A stretch of DNA of 64,000 nucleotides, taken from the NCBI GenBank assembly GCA_903899015.1, contig CAIUHP010000048.1, positions 1 through 64,000 on the forward strand, in the 5' to 3' direction. Below the pieces are notes generated by a model. The model was not told where the DNA came from, did no database searches, and worked only from the letters and a program-made list of their open reading frames with translations. The translations under genes and the position numbers were made by a program. Numbering within the stretch: the stretch's first letter is position 1; each line of letters starts with the position of its first letter. This DNA comes from an uncultured Armatimonadota bacterium. GTDB taxonomy: Bacteria > Armatimonadota > Fimbriimonadia > Fimbriimonadales > Fimbriimonadaceae. This document shows positions 8,211-15,416 of the stretch, in pieces.

Positions 8211-9452
8211 TTAGACAACTACAACTTTGCCAGTCATGTGGGGATGGATCGAGCAGTAGTAATCGACGGTTCCAGGCTTGTCAAACGTGTGTGTGAATGT
8301 GTCGTTCGTATCTAGAACCGCGGATTTGAAGAGCTTATTGTTCTCGACAACCGTGTGCGGAATGTCGTCACGATTCGTCCATTTAATGCTTTGGCCAACT
8401 GCGATATTGACGGTTGCGGGATTAAAGGTGAAATTGTCGATCCCAATATTCATTTCCGAGGTACGGCCAGAATTACCAGCCAATGTTGAGTCCACAATCG
8501 CCAAGTGACTGTCATGTTCCATGTAGTGGACTGAGCTTAACCCGAGTAGCGAACGAAGTTCAGTAGCGGGCACAATCATCGGTCCTGGACCCTTTGCCTT
8601 TCCTGGTTGTGGTTGAGGGAAGGCGGTTGACATGGCGGTGTGAAACGTCATGTTTCCTTCGACCTTTTGAATCGATTGGTGAATGTGGCCATTCAAAACC
8701 GTTACGGATCCGAATCTCTGGAGAAGTGCCAGTGCGCGTGCTCCATCGGAAGTTCCCCATCCCCATTCTGGATAAACCTCCCACAGAGGAACGTGCGCGA
8801 AGACGACAATTGGAGTGCTCGACGATAGGGACCGGACGTCGTCAGCAAGCCAAGCGAGTTGATCGTCTCCTAGGTTCCCGAGACCGCCTGGCTTTAAGTC
8901 CAGCACATTGATGAGTCCGATAAAGTGAACACCCTTGTGATTGAAGCTGTACCACCCATTTCCTTTGGACTCCTTGCCGTACCGCTCACGATAATTCTTG
9001 CCGTTGTCTTGGAGAACGTCGTGCTCGCCAGGCACGAAAAACCTTCCGCCGGTCTTGACGCCTTTAAGCATTTGATCTAGAGCGTCGAACTCAGAGTCTT
9101 TCGACAGGTGACTAAGATCTCCGGTGTGGATGAGAAGGTCTGGGCGAGCATTCGCACTATTGATCTTGTCAATTGCGATACCAAGGGTTCCGAGCACATC
9201 CTTGTTAGCTTCCTTGCCGAAGCCGATGTGGCTATCGCTGATTTGAACGAAGCTGAACGATCCAGCAAGAATCGCGTTGCTTGCCTCGTCTGCAACGTCC
9301 GGATTCTGGGAGATTTGTGATAGATTGAACGATCGGGGAATGCCTCCGATCATTGAAAACAGCACGCCACTTCCGGCCCAAGCCATACATTTCAAGAATC
9401 CGCGTCGGTCAATGTCATCCTGCAAAAGCGCAATCGGTTTTATCTCATTCAT
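8211..9452 (-). CDS. Tat-exported metallophosphoesterase fused to an amicyanin-like cupredoxin
   Basis: 413 aa. A twin-arginine signal (RRGFLK, residues 16-21) precedes a calcineurin-like phosphoesterase with blocks ISDSHIG, HTGDLS, PGEHD, AHVPLW and NGHIH; Glu stands where Asn is usual in the GNHD block. The last 90 residues form a blue-copper domain with His in DIPHTV and the C-x2-H-x2-M motif CSIHPHM, closest in pattern to amicyanin. The product should act in the periplasm after folding with its metal. It is first in an operon with the ECF sigma/anti-sigma pair. Substrate and electron partner are unknown. Confidence 0.88.
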   Translation of the reverse strand: MNEIKPIALLQDDIDRRGFLKCMAWAGSGVLFSMIGGIPRSFNLSQISQNPDVADEASNAILAGSFSFVQISDSHIGFGKEANKDVLGTLGIAIDKINSANARPDLLIHTGDLSHLSKDSEFDALDQMLKGVKTGGRFFVPGEHDVLQDNGKNYRERYGKESKGNGWYSFNHKGVHFIGLINVLDLKPGGLGNLGDDQLAWLADDVRSLSSSTPIVVFAHVPLWEVYPEWGWGTSDGARALALLQRFGSVTVLNGHIHQSIQKVEGNMTFHTAMSTAFPQPQPGKAKGPGPMIVPATELRSLLGLSSVHYMEHDSHLAIVDSTLAGNSGRTSEMNIGIDNFTFNPATVNIAVGQSIKWTNRDDIPHTVVENNKLFKSAVLDTNDTFTHTFDKPGTVDYYCSIHPHMTGKVVVV

Positions 9453-9485
9453 TGTTCAGATCTCTTAGCTAGTCAACTAGGAAGA

Positions 9486-9508
9486 GACAGAACGTAACGA
9501 AATATTCC
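9486..9508 (-). promoter_or_regulatory. Candidate ECF-type promoter of the phosphoesterase-sigma operon
   Basis: On the minus strand GGAAT (9504-9508) is followed after 15 nt by GTC (9486-9488), resembling the GGAAC/CGTC pattern used by ECF sigma factors. Transcription would begin about 25 nt before the ATG at 9452. A short near-palindrome CTAGTCAACTAG (9469-9480) lies at the expected start. Confidence 0.35.
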
Positions 9509-9517
9509 ATGCAGGCG

Positions 9518-9537
9518 CCAAATTTTGGAAAATTTGG
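9518..9537. promoter_or_regulatory. 20-bp inverted repeat, candidate operator
   Basis: CCAAATTTTGGAAAATTTGG has two perfect 9-nt arms around GG. It lies in the divergent region between the phosphoesterase-sigma operon and pilin 3, just upstream of the candidate ECF promoter. That placement suits a dimeric DNA-binding regulator. The regulator is unknown. Confidence 0.5.
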
Positions 9538-9813
9538 TTGTTGGGCCATACCCTTTTCGATCTCGAAGACGAGAATCACCTATGTTCCGGTGGCACAAAC
9601 CGCAGGAATCCTGGAACACCGTTTCGGTTTATCAAAGCCGGTCTGTCAGATGTTTTGTAAGGGAATCTCGAATGGTTTAAAAGATTAATGGACAAAACTA
9701 CCGCACTGTTGAACCTAATCTTGAAGTCTGATCCTGGTAATTCTGCAGGACCTGTTCATGTGACCCTAAAGTTGGGACTGGAATCGGCCGATAAAGAGGG
9801 GGAGACTTATACC
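9538..9813. other. Divergent intergenic region and leader of pilin 3
   Basis: With 9453-9537 this makes about 360 bp without a convincing gene. It holds the candidate ECF promoter and the inverted repeat near its left end, and the pilin leader element at 9760-9781. An in-frame ATG at 9688 would add 42 residues to pilin 3 but would read through the leader element, so I treat the stretch as untranslated. Confidence 0.5.
9760..9781 (+). promoter_or_regulatory. Pilin leader element, copy 3
   Basis: GTGACCCTAAAGTTGGGACT followed by GG lies 54 nt before the ATG of pilin 3. Sequence and spacing match the elements before pilins 1 and 2. Unknown function. Confidence 0.55.
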
Positions 9814-10203
9814 ATGAAATCAGTAAACCGAATCAGCCGTAACCGAAAGGGTTTCACCCTCATCGAACTACTCGTCGTTGTTTTGATCTTGGGCATCTTG
9901 ACAGCGATCGCTCTACCGTCTTACTTGAGCTCAGTTCAAACGGGTCGCCAAGGTGCTGCCAACGCAAATGCACGAGCCCTCGCATCAGCCGTCATGGCGA
10001 AGTCGCTAGGAACTGGCGGTTTCGACACCACGCTAGCTGACTACGCAACTGACATGGGTGGCGCGATTCCACAGAATCCATGTACTGGAAACAACACTGG
10101 TTACACGATCACCGCAACCACAACGACCGCGGCGATTACTGCCAGCTCAGGCACTAACTGCGGAACTTGGACTCCGACCACATTCAATATCGTCAGCCCC
10201 TAG
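9814..10203 (+). CDS. Type IV major pilin-like protein, copy 3
   Basis: 129-aa prepilin with leader MKSVNRISRNRKG, cleavage site G-FTLIEL and the same C-terminal disulfide-loop pattern as pilins 1 and 2. The mature region differs from pilin 1 at only about three residues, yet many codons differ. A purine-rich GAGGGGGAG stretch upstream can act as Shine-Dalgarno. It is preceded by the divergent phosphoesterase operon and followed by its own terminator, so it is an independent transcription unit. Confidence 0.93.
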   Translation: MKSVNRISRNRKGFTLIELLVVVLILGILTAIALPSYLSSVQTGRQGAANANARALASAVMAKSLGTGGFDTTLADYATDMGGAIPQNPCTGNNTGYTITATTTTAAITASSGTNCGTWTPTTFNIVSP

Positions 10204-10238
10204 TACTTCAATCTACTGGTAGAAACGGTCTGCCTCAG

Positions 10239-10277
10239 CCGCTCGAGAAACTTTGCTTTCTCGGGCGGTTTGTGTTT
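10239..10277 (+). terminator. Terminator after pilin 3
   Basis: 12-bp stem (10239-10250 with 10257-10268, one G-T pair), 6-nt loop, then a T-rich tail TTTGTGTTT. Confidence 0.85.
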
Positions 10278-10428
10278 GGAGATGATCCAACTTTTCAGGT
10301 TCGATTTGGTTAAACGGTGGGGAAATTAACGGTATGGGCTGGGTGTGCAAATTTTCGACATTTTTAAGTGAAACATTCACATTGCAATAAGCAATGGAGG
10401 GAAGTTGAGCCACACGAAACATTCCATT

Positions 10429-10456
10429 TTGTGCCTCGTCAAATCCGCTGTATAGT
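10429..10456 (+). promoter_or_regulatory. Candidate promoter for a leaderless transcript
   Basis: TTGTGC (10429-10434) and TATAGT (10451-10456) are 16 bp apart. The ATG of the next gene begins only 9 nt after the -10 box, so the transcript would start at or very near the start codon. Consensus match is moderate. Confidence 0.4.
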
Positions 10457-10465
10457 GATCGAGAC

Positions 10466-10735
10466 ATGGCTGAATTACTGAAATTTCCCTTACCAGCAAT
10501 CTTCATTGACGAAGAAGCGGCCGCCATTATGTTTGATAAATGGGTTGGGTCGTATCCGTTCCCAGGACTCAAAGTCGAACACAACGAGCACACATACACG
10601 GTCACGCGAGTCGTCGTAAGCTCAAATTTTAACCGCATGGCGGTTATGCTCAAAAAGGACGAGTTCATCGCGAAAGACAAGAACGACGAACTCGAGAAGT
10701 TGTTGGCTCAAGTTCTAGAGAAAGCAACTCGATAG
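10466..10735 (+). CDS. Small protein of unknown function (89 aa)
   Basis: No family recognised. The protein has no signal peptide or membrane helix. It has a probable beta-rich core (AIFIDE, YPFPG, TYTVTRVVV, MAVMLKK) and a charged C-terminal helix (KNDELEKLLAQVLEKATR). The spacing of its conserved-looking residues resembles the 82-aa protein at 5180-5428. A candidate promoter directly before the ATG supports expression. It sits at the right edge of the pilin island, but no functional link is shown. Confidence 0.65.
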   Translation: MAELLKFPLPAIFIDEEAAAIMFDKWVGSYPFPGLKVEHNEHTYTVTRVVVSSNFNRMAVMLKKDEFIAKDKNDELEKLLAQVLEKATR

Positions 10736-11139
10736 CGTAGCGGTCAAGACCAGCTGCACGCCAGGTTGGTCCGATTACGGGTCTTAACGTCCGCACTTCA
10801 AGGTGCGAGCGGGCCCGTGTTCTCAGTCACAAACGCGCTGACGACTACGTCCCACTAGAAGTCGATTCGTTTGCCGAAAATGATCGTCGTCACGAATCAA
10901 GCTCTAATTTCCTGAAGAATTCGATTAGCTGCGCCGTCAAAATCGCGATTTCTCGCGAATCGGTAGTTCTCGGATGACCTACCAGTCGCAAAACGGCCGC
11001 ACAGGGCAATTTTCTAAAAGACCTCGCAAATCCCACTTTCCGTGAGAAGCCTCGGACGGCGATTTCATAATAATGATTATCAGAAAGCTTGTAATCCGTT
11101 TTTGTATCACTTCTCCGGCATTTGAATCTGGATCGGGTT
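10736..11139. other. Intergenic region with a structured segment
   Basis: About 400 bp without a convincing gene, between two convergent genes. At 10777-10818 an outer stem ACGGG/CCCGT encloses an inner hairpin CGCAC/GTGCG, which could be a terminator-like structure without a T tract or part of a small RNA. I find no tRNA, SRP RNA or known riboswitch pattern in it. Confidence 0.4.
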
Positions 11140-11907
11140 CTATGAACGTTGGTAGACGCGAACGTAGTCAATGAGAAATTTCTGTGGAAAACAACTATCG
11201 TCGATTCCGTTCTTTCCTGCCCAAGCTCCGCCAATTGCGAAATTGATGAGGAGATACATCGGACGATCGAATGTCCAGCTTGTTGGGCCTTGGTACGGAT
11301 ACTCAAAGTAAACGTTGTCGTCCACCATCATTTTCATCGCCTTCGGTGTCCATTCAAGACCGTACACGTGAAATTGCTCGGTGGCATCTGGAATTTTTGT
11401 CGTCCCGCCTTTACTCACATGGCCCTTTCCGTCTGGGCTTATTTGGTGGAGCGTTCCGAAGATGGTGGATGGTTCGTACGCGATATGCTCCATGATGTCC
11501 ACTTCGGCGCACCTGGGCCACCCGACTTGAGGACGATCTGCTCCCATCATCCAAATCGCTGGCCAAGTACCCATCCCGCCTGGCAGCTTGGCTCTTACCT
11601 CAACTTTTCCGTATTGAAAGTGGAACTTGTTGAGGGTGATTAAGCTCGCACCCGTATAGTGAGAGCCTTCAAATTCTTCCTTTCTCGCCTCAAGGACTAA
11701 GTTGCCACCTTCAACTCGAGCATTTTCTCTTCGATTGCGAGTGTAGAACTGAGGCTCATTGTTACGGACTTTGCCGTATTCGTAGTCCCATTTCTTATGG
11801 TCTGGTCGCCCCCGTCCGTTAAACTCGTCAGACCAGACGAGCTTATACGGAGTCTCGCTTATTGCAAGTATATTTGTATAAAGGAAAGCTGAGGCTAAAA
11901 GAAGCAT
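11140..11907 (-). CDS. Secreted glycoside hydrolase family 16 (beta-glucanase type)
   Basis: 255 aa with an N-terminal hydrophobic signal (MLLLASAFLYTNILA). The GH16 domain spans nearly the whole protein. The catalytic motif EVDIME places nucleophile Glu135, Asp137 and acid/base Glu140, in the variant of the motif with the extra residue found in laminarinases. Supporting family signatures are LVWSDEFNG at the start, GTWPAIWMM, and LLINFAIGGAWAG. It probably cuts beta-1,3- or mixed-linked glucans outside the cell. It lies 12 bp after a small membrane-protein gene and may be co-transcribed with it. Confidence 0.93.
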   Translation of the reverse strand: MLLLASAFLYTNILAISETPYKLVWSDEFNGRGRPDHKKWDYEYGKVRNNEPQFYTRNRRENARVEGGNLVLEARKEEFEGSHYTGASLITLNKFHFQYGKVEVRAKLPGGMGTWPAIWMMGADRPQVGWPRCAEVDIMEHIAYEPSTIFGTLHQISPDGKGHVSKGGTTKIPDATEQFHVYGLEWTPKAMKMMVDDNVYFEYPYQGPTSWTFDRPMYLLINFAIGGAWAGKNGIDDSCFPQKFLIDYVRVYQRS

Positions 11908-11919
11908 TTTGAGGGCCCA

Positions 11920-12114
11920 CTAACCTTTCTGAAGTTCAAGCTGGGGCGAACGATGTTCCAACTCATCAAGAGCTTCATCGCATCGGTCCATAAGGCGGTG
12001 CGAACGGACACTTGGCTTGCGTGCCCATAAAATAAACGCCGCGACTGCACCACCAATAAATGCGATGGTGGCGATAGATTTAACGACTACGAGGCCTGAA
12101 TCGGTTTTCTTCAT
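11920..12114 (-). CDS. Small single-pass membrane protein of unknown function
   Basis: 64 aa from ATG 12114, starting MKKTDSGL. It has one membrane helix (SIATIAFIGGAVAAFILWA), then a charged tail with a short predicted helix (RLMDRCDEALDELEH). The layout resembles YtxH-like small membrane proteins, but I do not claim that family. In-frame starts at 12162 (ATG) and 12198 (TTG) are possible; the latter would leave almost no space to the divergent gene at 12217. It ends 12 bp before the GH16 gene. Confidence 0.55.
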   Translation of the reverse strand: MKKTDSGLVVVKSIATIAFIGGAVAAFILWARKPSVRSHRLMDRCDEALDELEHRSPQLELQKG

Positions 12115-12216
12115 AGGTAGGTCTATATGTTCAGACGAGGTTGAAGGGGCCAATGTTTTCATATCCGGCACGATTTTTAATGCAATTCGGCCCGTCAATT
12201 CGGCATTCTATGCATC

Positions 12217-13353
12217 GTGGAGAACGTCGTCACGGATGGAGAAGTTGCAGTTTCGCCGCCTAAACAGCGAGATGCACTCTTTGATGTTGCTAAAGGAATC
12301 GGAATTCTCCTCGTTTTAGGACACCATTCGTTTAGTAATTCTGCGCGGTTGTACTCCACATCCCATTCTTGGCTTTGGTGGGGACTCAATCTTGCCAATC
12401 GAATTCTGAGTTTTTCAGTTCCTGTGTTTCTGCTGATTAGTGCCGTTCTCTCTGCACGAGGACTGATCAAAAATCCCGCAGTCGGTCCGTTTTATCGAAA
12501 GCGTTTTCCAGCGATTCTCTGGCCCTATTTAGTTTGGACGGGCATTTACTGGATCGCGCGCATGGTTATTGACCCAAAGTCTCGACTGATCGTTCCGGGA
12601 AGCATTTTTGGGATTCCCGTAAACGGCCCCGCGATGTTCGTACATGTAAAGGAGCGTCTGCTTGATGTCTTTTGGGGCAAAGCGTTCTTCCACATGTATT
12701 TCATGGTGGTTCTGTTTGAGATTCTCCTTTTGCTACCCCTTGCGGTCGCGTACGTAAAATGGCGGAAGCCAGGGTTTTGGGAGGTTCTCGTCACTGCTTT
12801 TGCCCTGCAAGGTGTGGTGATGGTTGTTCAGCATTACACCGCTTTCATGCCTTTCCCGGGCAGCAATGCGTTTTGGTATCTTGGTTCGCTTTTACCTGGA
12901 GCTTGGATTGGTGCTAACTGGGAGCTGTTTAAGGAGCAATGTAAGCGGTATGTTTGGCCCTTGTCGGTTTTTATCTTAATCACGGGAGGATTGTTCTTAC
13001 GGGAAGAATGGCATGTCATCCACCACATTGAAGCTGACAACTACCTTTCCAACGGATCGCTTACGATTTACGCAAGCTGTCTAGCCGTGCTGGTCCTTGT
13101 CCTGTCCATGAAGATCACGTTAAAACCTGGTCAGGGTCGATTGCTTGAATCTTTGGGCAAGAATTCTCTCCAGATCTATTTGATGCACCCCGCGATCATG
13201 CAAATGCTTGAGCGTCCGCGGATCGTGAGTCTCATCAAGTTGACTCACCTAGGCCCGATTCTGTCTCCCGCAATCATGCTCGCGATTGTATTTGGATTGA
13301 TTCGATTGCTTCGCGTGACTCATACCGAGAAGTTACTGTTTGGGCGAGGCTGA
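12217..13353 (+). CDS. Membrane acyltransferase, family 3 (OafA/fucose-acetylase type)
   Basis: 378 aa with about ten hydrophobic segments. The N-terminus DVAKGIGILLVLGHHSF carries the histidine region typical of acyltransferase 3 proteins, and the C-terminal part NSLQIYLMHPAIM is a common signature of the family. It should transfer an acyl group, often acetyl, from the cytoplasm to a surface glycan or lipid. The acceptor cannot be told. The start is GTG at 12217; there is no close Shine-Dalgarno, so the start is uncertain. Not obviously in an operon. Confidence 0.86.
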   Translation: MENVVTDGEVAVSPPKQRDALFDVAKGIGILLVLGHHSFSNSARLYSTSHSWLWWGLNLANRILSFSVPVFLLISAVLSARGLIKNPAVGPFYRKRFPAILWPYLVWTGIYWIARMVIDPKSRLIVPGSIFGIPVNGPAMFVHVKERLLDVFWGKAFFHMYFMVVLFEILLLLPLAVAYVKWRKPGFWEVLVTAFALQGVVMVVQHYTAFMPFPGSNAFWYLGSLLPGAWIGANWELFKEQCKRYVWPLSVFILITGGLFLREEWHVIHHIEADNYLSNGSLTIYASCLAVLVLVLSMKITLKPGQGRLLESLGKNSLQIYLMHPAIMQMLERPRIVSLIKLTHLGPILSPAIMLAIVFGLIRLLRVTHTEKLLFGRG

Positions 13354-13417
13354 AACCACGTGATTCCTTCAGACGTTTCATTGAAAGCTGCCCGGACTGG
13401 GTAACTTAGAGATTCCA

Positions 13418-14746
13418 ATGCTTGATTCCCTTACCCGCCGGCTTGCCGGCATTCTGACCGGACTACGTGGCAAGGCGCGTCTGACCGAAGATGACGTCAA
13501 TGATATGCTCCGCGAAGTCCGAGTCGCACTTCTTGAGGCGGACGTTAACTTTGCCGTTGCCAAAGGCTTCATCGCAAAGGTTCGCGAAAAAGCAGTTGGC
13601 GAAGATATTTACGGCAGCTTAACCGCTGACCAGACCATCATTCGAATTGTAAGGGATGAGCTGACCGAGCTTTTGGGAACGGCACCTCCCCGCTTCAACT
13701 ACAACCCTTCCCCACCTACGGTTATCCTTTTGTGCGGACTCCAGGGTTCAGGAAAGACAACCACTGCCGCAAAGCTTGCCCGTTGGTTGATCAATCAAGG
13801 GAAGAAACCCATGCTCGCGGCCTGCGACACCCAACGACCGGCGGCGATTAAGCAGTTGGAAGTGTTAGGTGAGTCGGTTGGCGTCCCTGTCTACGTAAAG
13901 CTGGATAAAACAACCCCGGTTCAAATTGCAAATGAGGCGCTTGCTCGTTGCAAGCATCTTATGCTGGACGTTTTGATCGTCGACACCGCAGGACGACTGC
14001 AAATCGACGAAGGCTTGATGGAAGAACTCCACCAGATCTACAACAACACCAAGCCTAGCGAAGTTTTTCTCGTTCTCGACTCTACGACTGGTCAAGAAGC
14101 GGTCCATGTTGCCGAGGCCTTCCACAAGGAAGTGCAGCTAACGGGTGCGATCTTCACGAAGCTCGATGGTGACACACGTGGCGGCGCGATCCTAAGTGTC
14201 CGGTCGTCGACCGGAGTTCCCGTCCGTTTTATTGGTGTTGGTGAGCAAGTAGAAGCTCTCGACACATTCCATCCCGACCGAATGGCCCAACGAATCATCG
14301 GTATGGGCGACGTGATGGGCATTATCGAGAAAGCTGAACAGTTTATCGATAAAGAAGAAGCAGAAGGAATCGAGGGCAAAATGGCCTCCGGAAACCTCGA
14401 TTTTAACGACATGCTTCAAACTTTTCGGATGATGAAGAAAATGGGACCCATGAAAAATCTGCTTAAAATGGTCCCTGGATTGGCAAATGCGGTTCCAGAA
14501 GAGGCTTTGGATGCCATAAATGATAAAGATACTGGCCGTATTGAAGCAATCATTCTCAGCATGACGCTAAAAGAGCGGTCAAATCCGGATATAATTAACG
14601 GTTCGCGAAGGAAGCGCATTGCAGCTGGCGCCGGTACAACTGTCGAAGAGGTGAATAATCTCCTTAAACAGTTCTATGGTAGCCGCCGTGGCATGAAGCA
14701 GATGATGCAAATGCAGAAACGAATGGGCAAGCGTGGCCGTCGATAG
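13418..14746 (+). CDS. ffh: Signal recognition particle protein Ffh
   Basis: 442-aa GTPase that binds signal sequences and 4.5S RNA and delivers ribosomes to FtsY at the membrane. The N domain is at residues 1 to about 85. The G domain contains GLQGSGKTTTAAKL, DTQRPAA, DTAGRL and TKLDGDTRGG. The C-terminal M domain is methionine-rich and ends MMQMQKRMGKRGRR with the RNA-binding segment SNPDIINGSRRKRIAAGAG. It is followed after 19 bp by rpsP and then a KH gene, the gene order seen in many bacteria. Confidence 0.98.
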   Translation: MLDSLTRRLAGILTGLRGKARLTEDDVNDMLREVRVALLEADVNFAVAKGFIAKVREKAVGEDIYGSLTADQTIIRIVRDELTELLGTAPPRFNYNPSPPTVILLCGLQGSGKTTTAAKLARWLINQGKKPMLAACDTQRPAAIKQLEVLGESVGVPVYVKLDKTTPVQIANEALARCKHLMLDVLIVDTAGRLQIDEGLMEELHQIYNNTKPSEVFLVLDSTTGQEAVHVAEAFHKEVQLTGAIFTKLDGDTRGGAILSVRSSTGVPVRFIGVGEQVEALDTFHPDRMAQRIIGMGDVMGIIEKAEQFIDKEEAEGIEGKMASGNLDFNDMLQTFRMMKKMGPMKNLLKMVPGLANAVPEEALDAINDKDTGRIEAIILSMTLKERSNPDIINGSRRKRIAAGAGTTVEEVNNLLKQFYGSRRGMKQMMQMQKRMGKRGRR

Positions 14747-14765
14747 GTAAGGAATTTAAGAATTT

Positions 14766-15110
14766 ATGGTAAAGATCCGACTCAGGAGAATCGGCACCAA
14801 GGGCCGACCGTTCTACCGCGTGGTTGTCGCCGAGAGTGCATGTGGCCGAAATGGTAGCTTCGTCGAAACACTTGGTGTTTACGACCCAGTTGCGCAGCCT
14901 AAGAAAATTGAAATTAACGAGGAGCGCGCGATTCACTGGCTTATGGAGGGTGCTCAGCCATCTGAGACAACCGCCTATTTGCTCAACAAGGTTGGCATTT
15001 TGCCGAAGTTCCTTGAGCTAAGACCGCAGCAGAAGAAGAGTTACTCCTTCCTCGATAAGCGAACTGCCGCAATCTCGGTAGCCGCTACTACCCCGACAGA
15101 GAACGCCTAA
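14766..15110 (+). CDS. rpsP: 30S ribosomal protein S16
   Basis: 114 aa, beginning MVKIRLRRIGTKGRPFYRVV, the family signature, with NGSFVETLGVYDP and WLMEGAQPSETTAYLL following. It has a longer C-terminal tail than the roughly 80-residue core. A Shine-Dalgarno AAGGAA is present. The stop TAA overlaps the ATG of the next gene by one base, so translational coupling with the KH protein is likely. Confidence 0.97.
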   Translation: MVKIRLRRIGTKGRPFYRVVVAESACGRNGSFVETLGVYDPVAQPKKIEINEERAIHWLMEGAQPSETTAYLLNKVGILPKFLELRPQQKKSYSFLDKRTAAISVAATTPTENA

Positions 15111-15349
15111 TGAGCTATCGTCCATTTGTAGAGACCCTCGTACGATCCGTGGTTGAAAACCCTGATCAGATTGAGATTGATGAAGAGCACGAGATGGGCA
15201 CCCGCACATTTTATGTTCGAGTCTCTCCTGATGACGTAGGCAAGATCATTGGCAAGAGCGGTCGGGTTGTGAGTGCCATTCGTTGTGTCGTCAGCGCAGT
15301 CGCTGCAAAGTCACGCGAGAAAGCATTCGTCAAGATTGTTACAGACTAA
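15110..15349 (+). CDS. khpA: KH-domain RNA-binding protein KhpA
   Basis: 79-aa single KH domain. The GXXG loop is GKSG within VGKIIGKSGRVVSAIR. Homologues in other bacteria (KhpA/YlqC) bind RNA, act with KhpB and affect cell size and ribosome function. The gene overlaps rpsP by one base. In many genomes rimM, trmD and rplS follow; here a strong terminator ends the operon instead. Confidence 0.93.
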   Translation: MSYRPFVETLVRSVVENPDQIEIDEEHEMGTRTFYVRVSPDDVGKIIGKSGRVVSAIRCVVSAVAAKSREKAFVKIVTD

Positions 15350-15371
15350 GTTCGGTCTTCTGTAGACCTTC

Positions 15372-15408
15372 AAAAAAACCGTTGCGTGTAAACGCACGGT
15401 TTTTTTGT
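15372..15408. terminator. Bidirectional intrinsic terminator
   Basis: AAAAAAACCGT pairs with ACGGTTTTTTT, extended by GCGT/ACGC, giving T tracts in both directions. It ends the ffh-rpsP-khpA unit and the convergent rel-like gene. Confidence 0.93.
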
Positions 15409-15416
15409 TTGTGACC

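Noticed and set aside
9688-9813. N-terminal extension of pilin 3
   Set aside because: It would give an unusually long leader and translate the leader element shared with the other pilins; the ATG at 9814 gives a normal prepilin leader.
10741-10830. Possible SRP RNA or tRNA in the gene-free stretch
   Set aside because: The conserved SRP loop sequence and tRNA T-arm are both absent, although ffh is 2.6 kb away.
10890-11306. 138-codon frame on the minus strand
   Set aside because: It overlaps the 3' end of the GH16 gene, which is certain, and its sequence has no recognisable domain; only its last 30 residues look protein-like.
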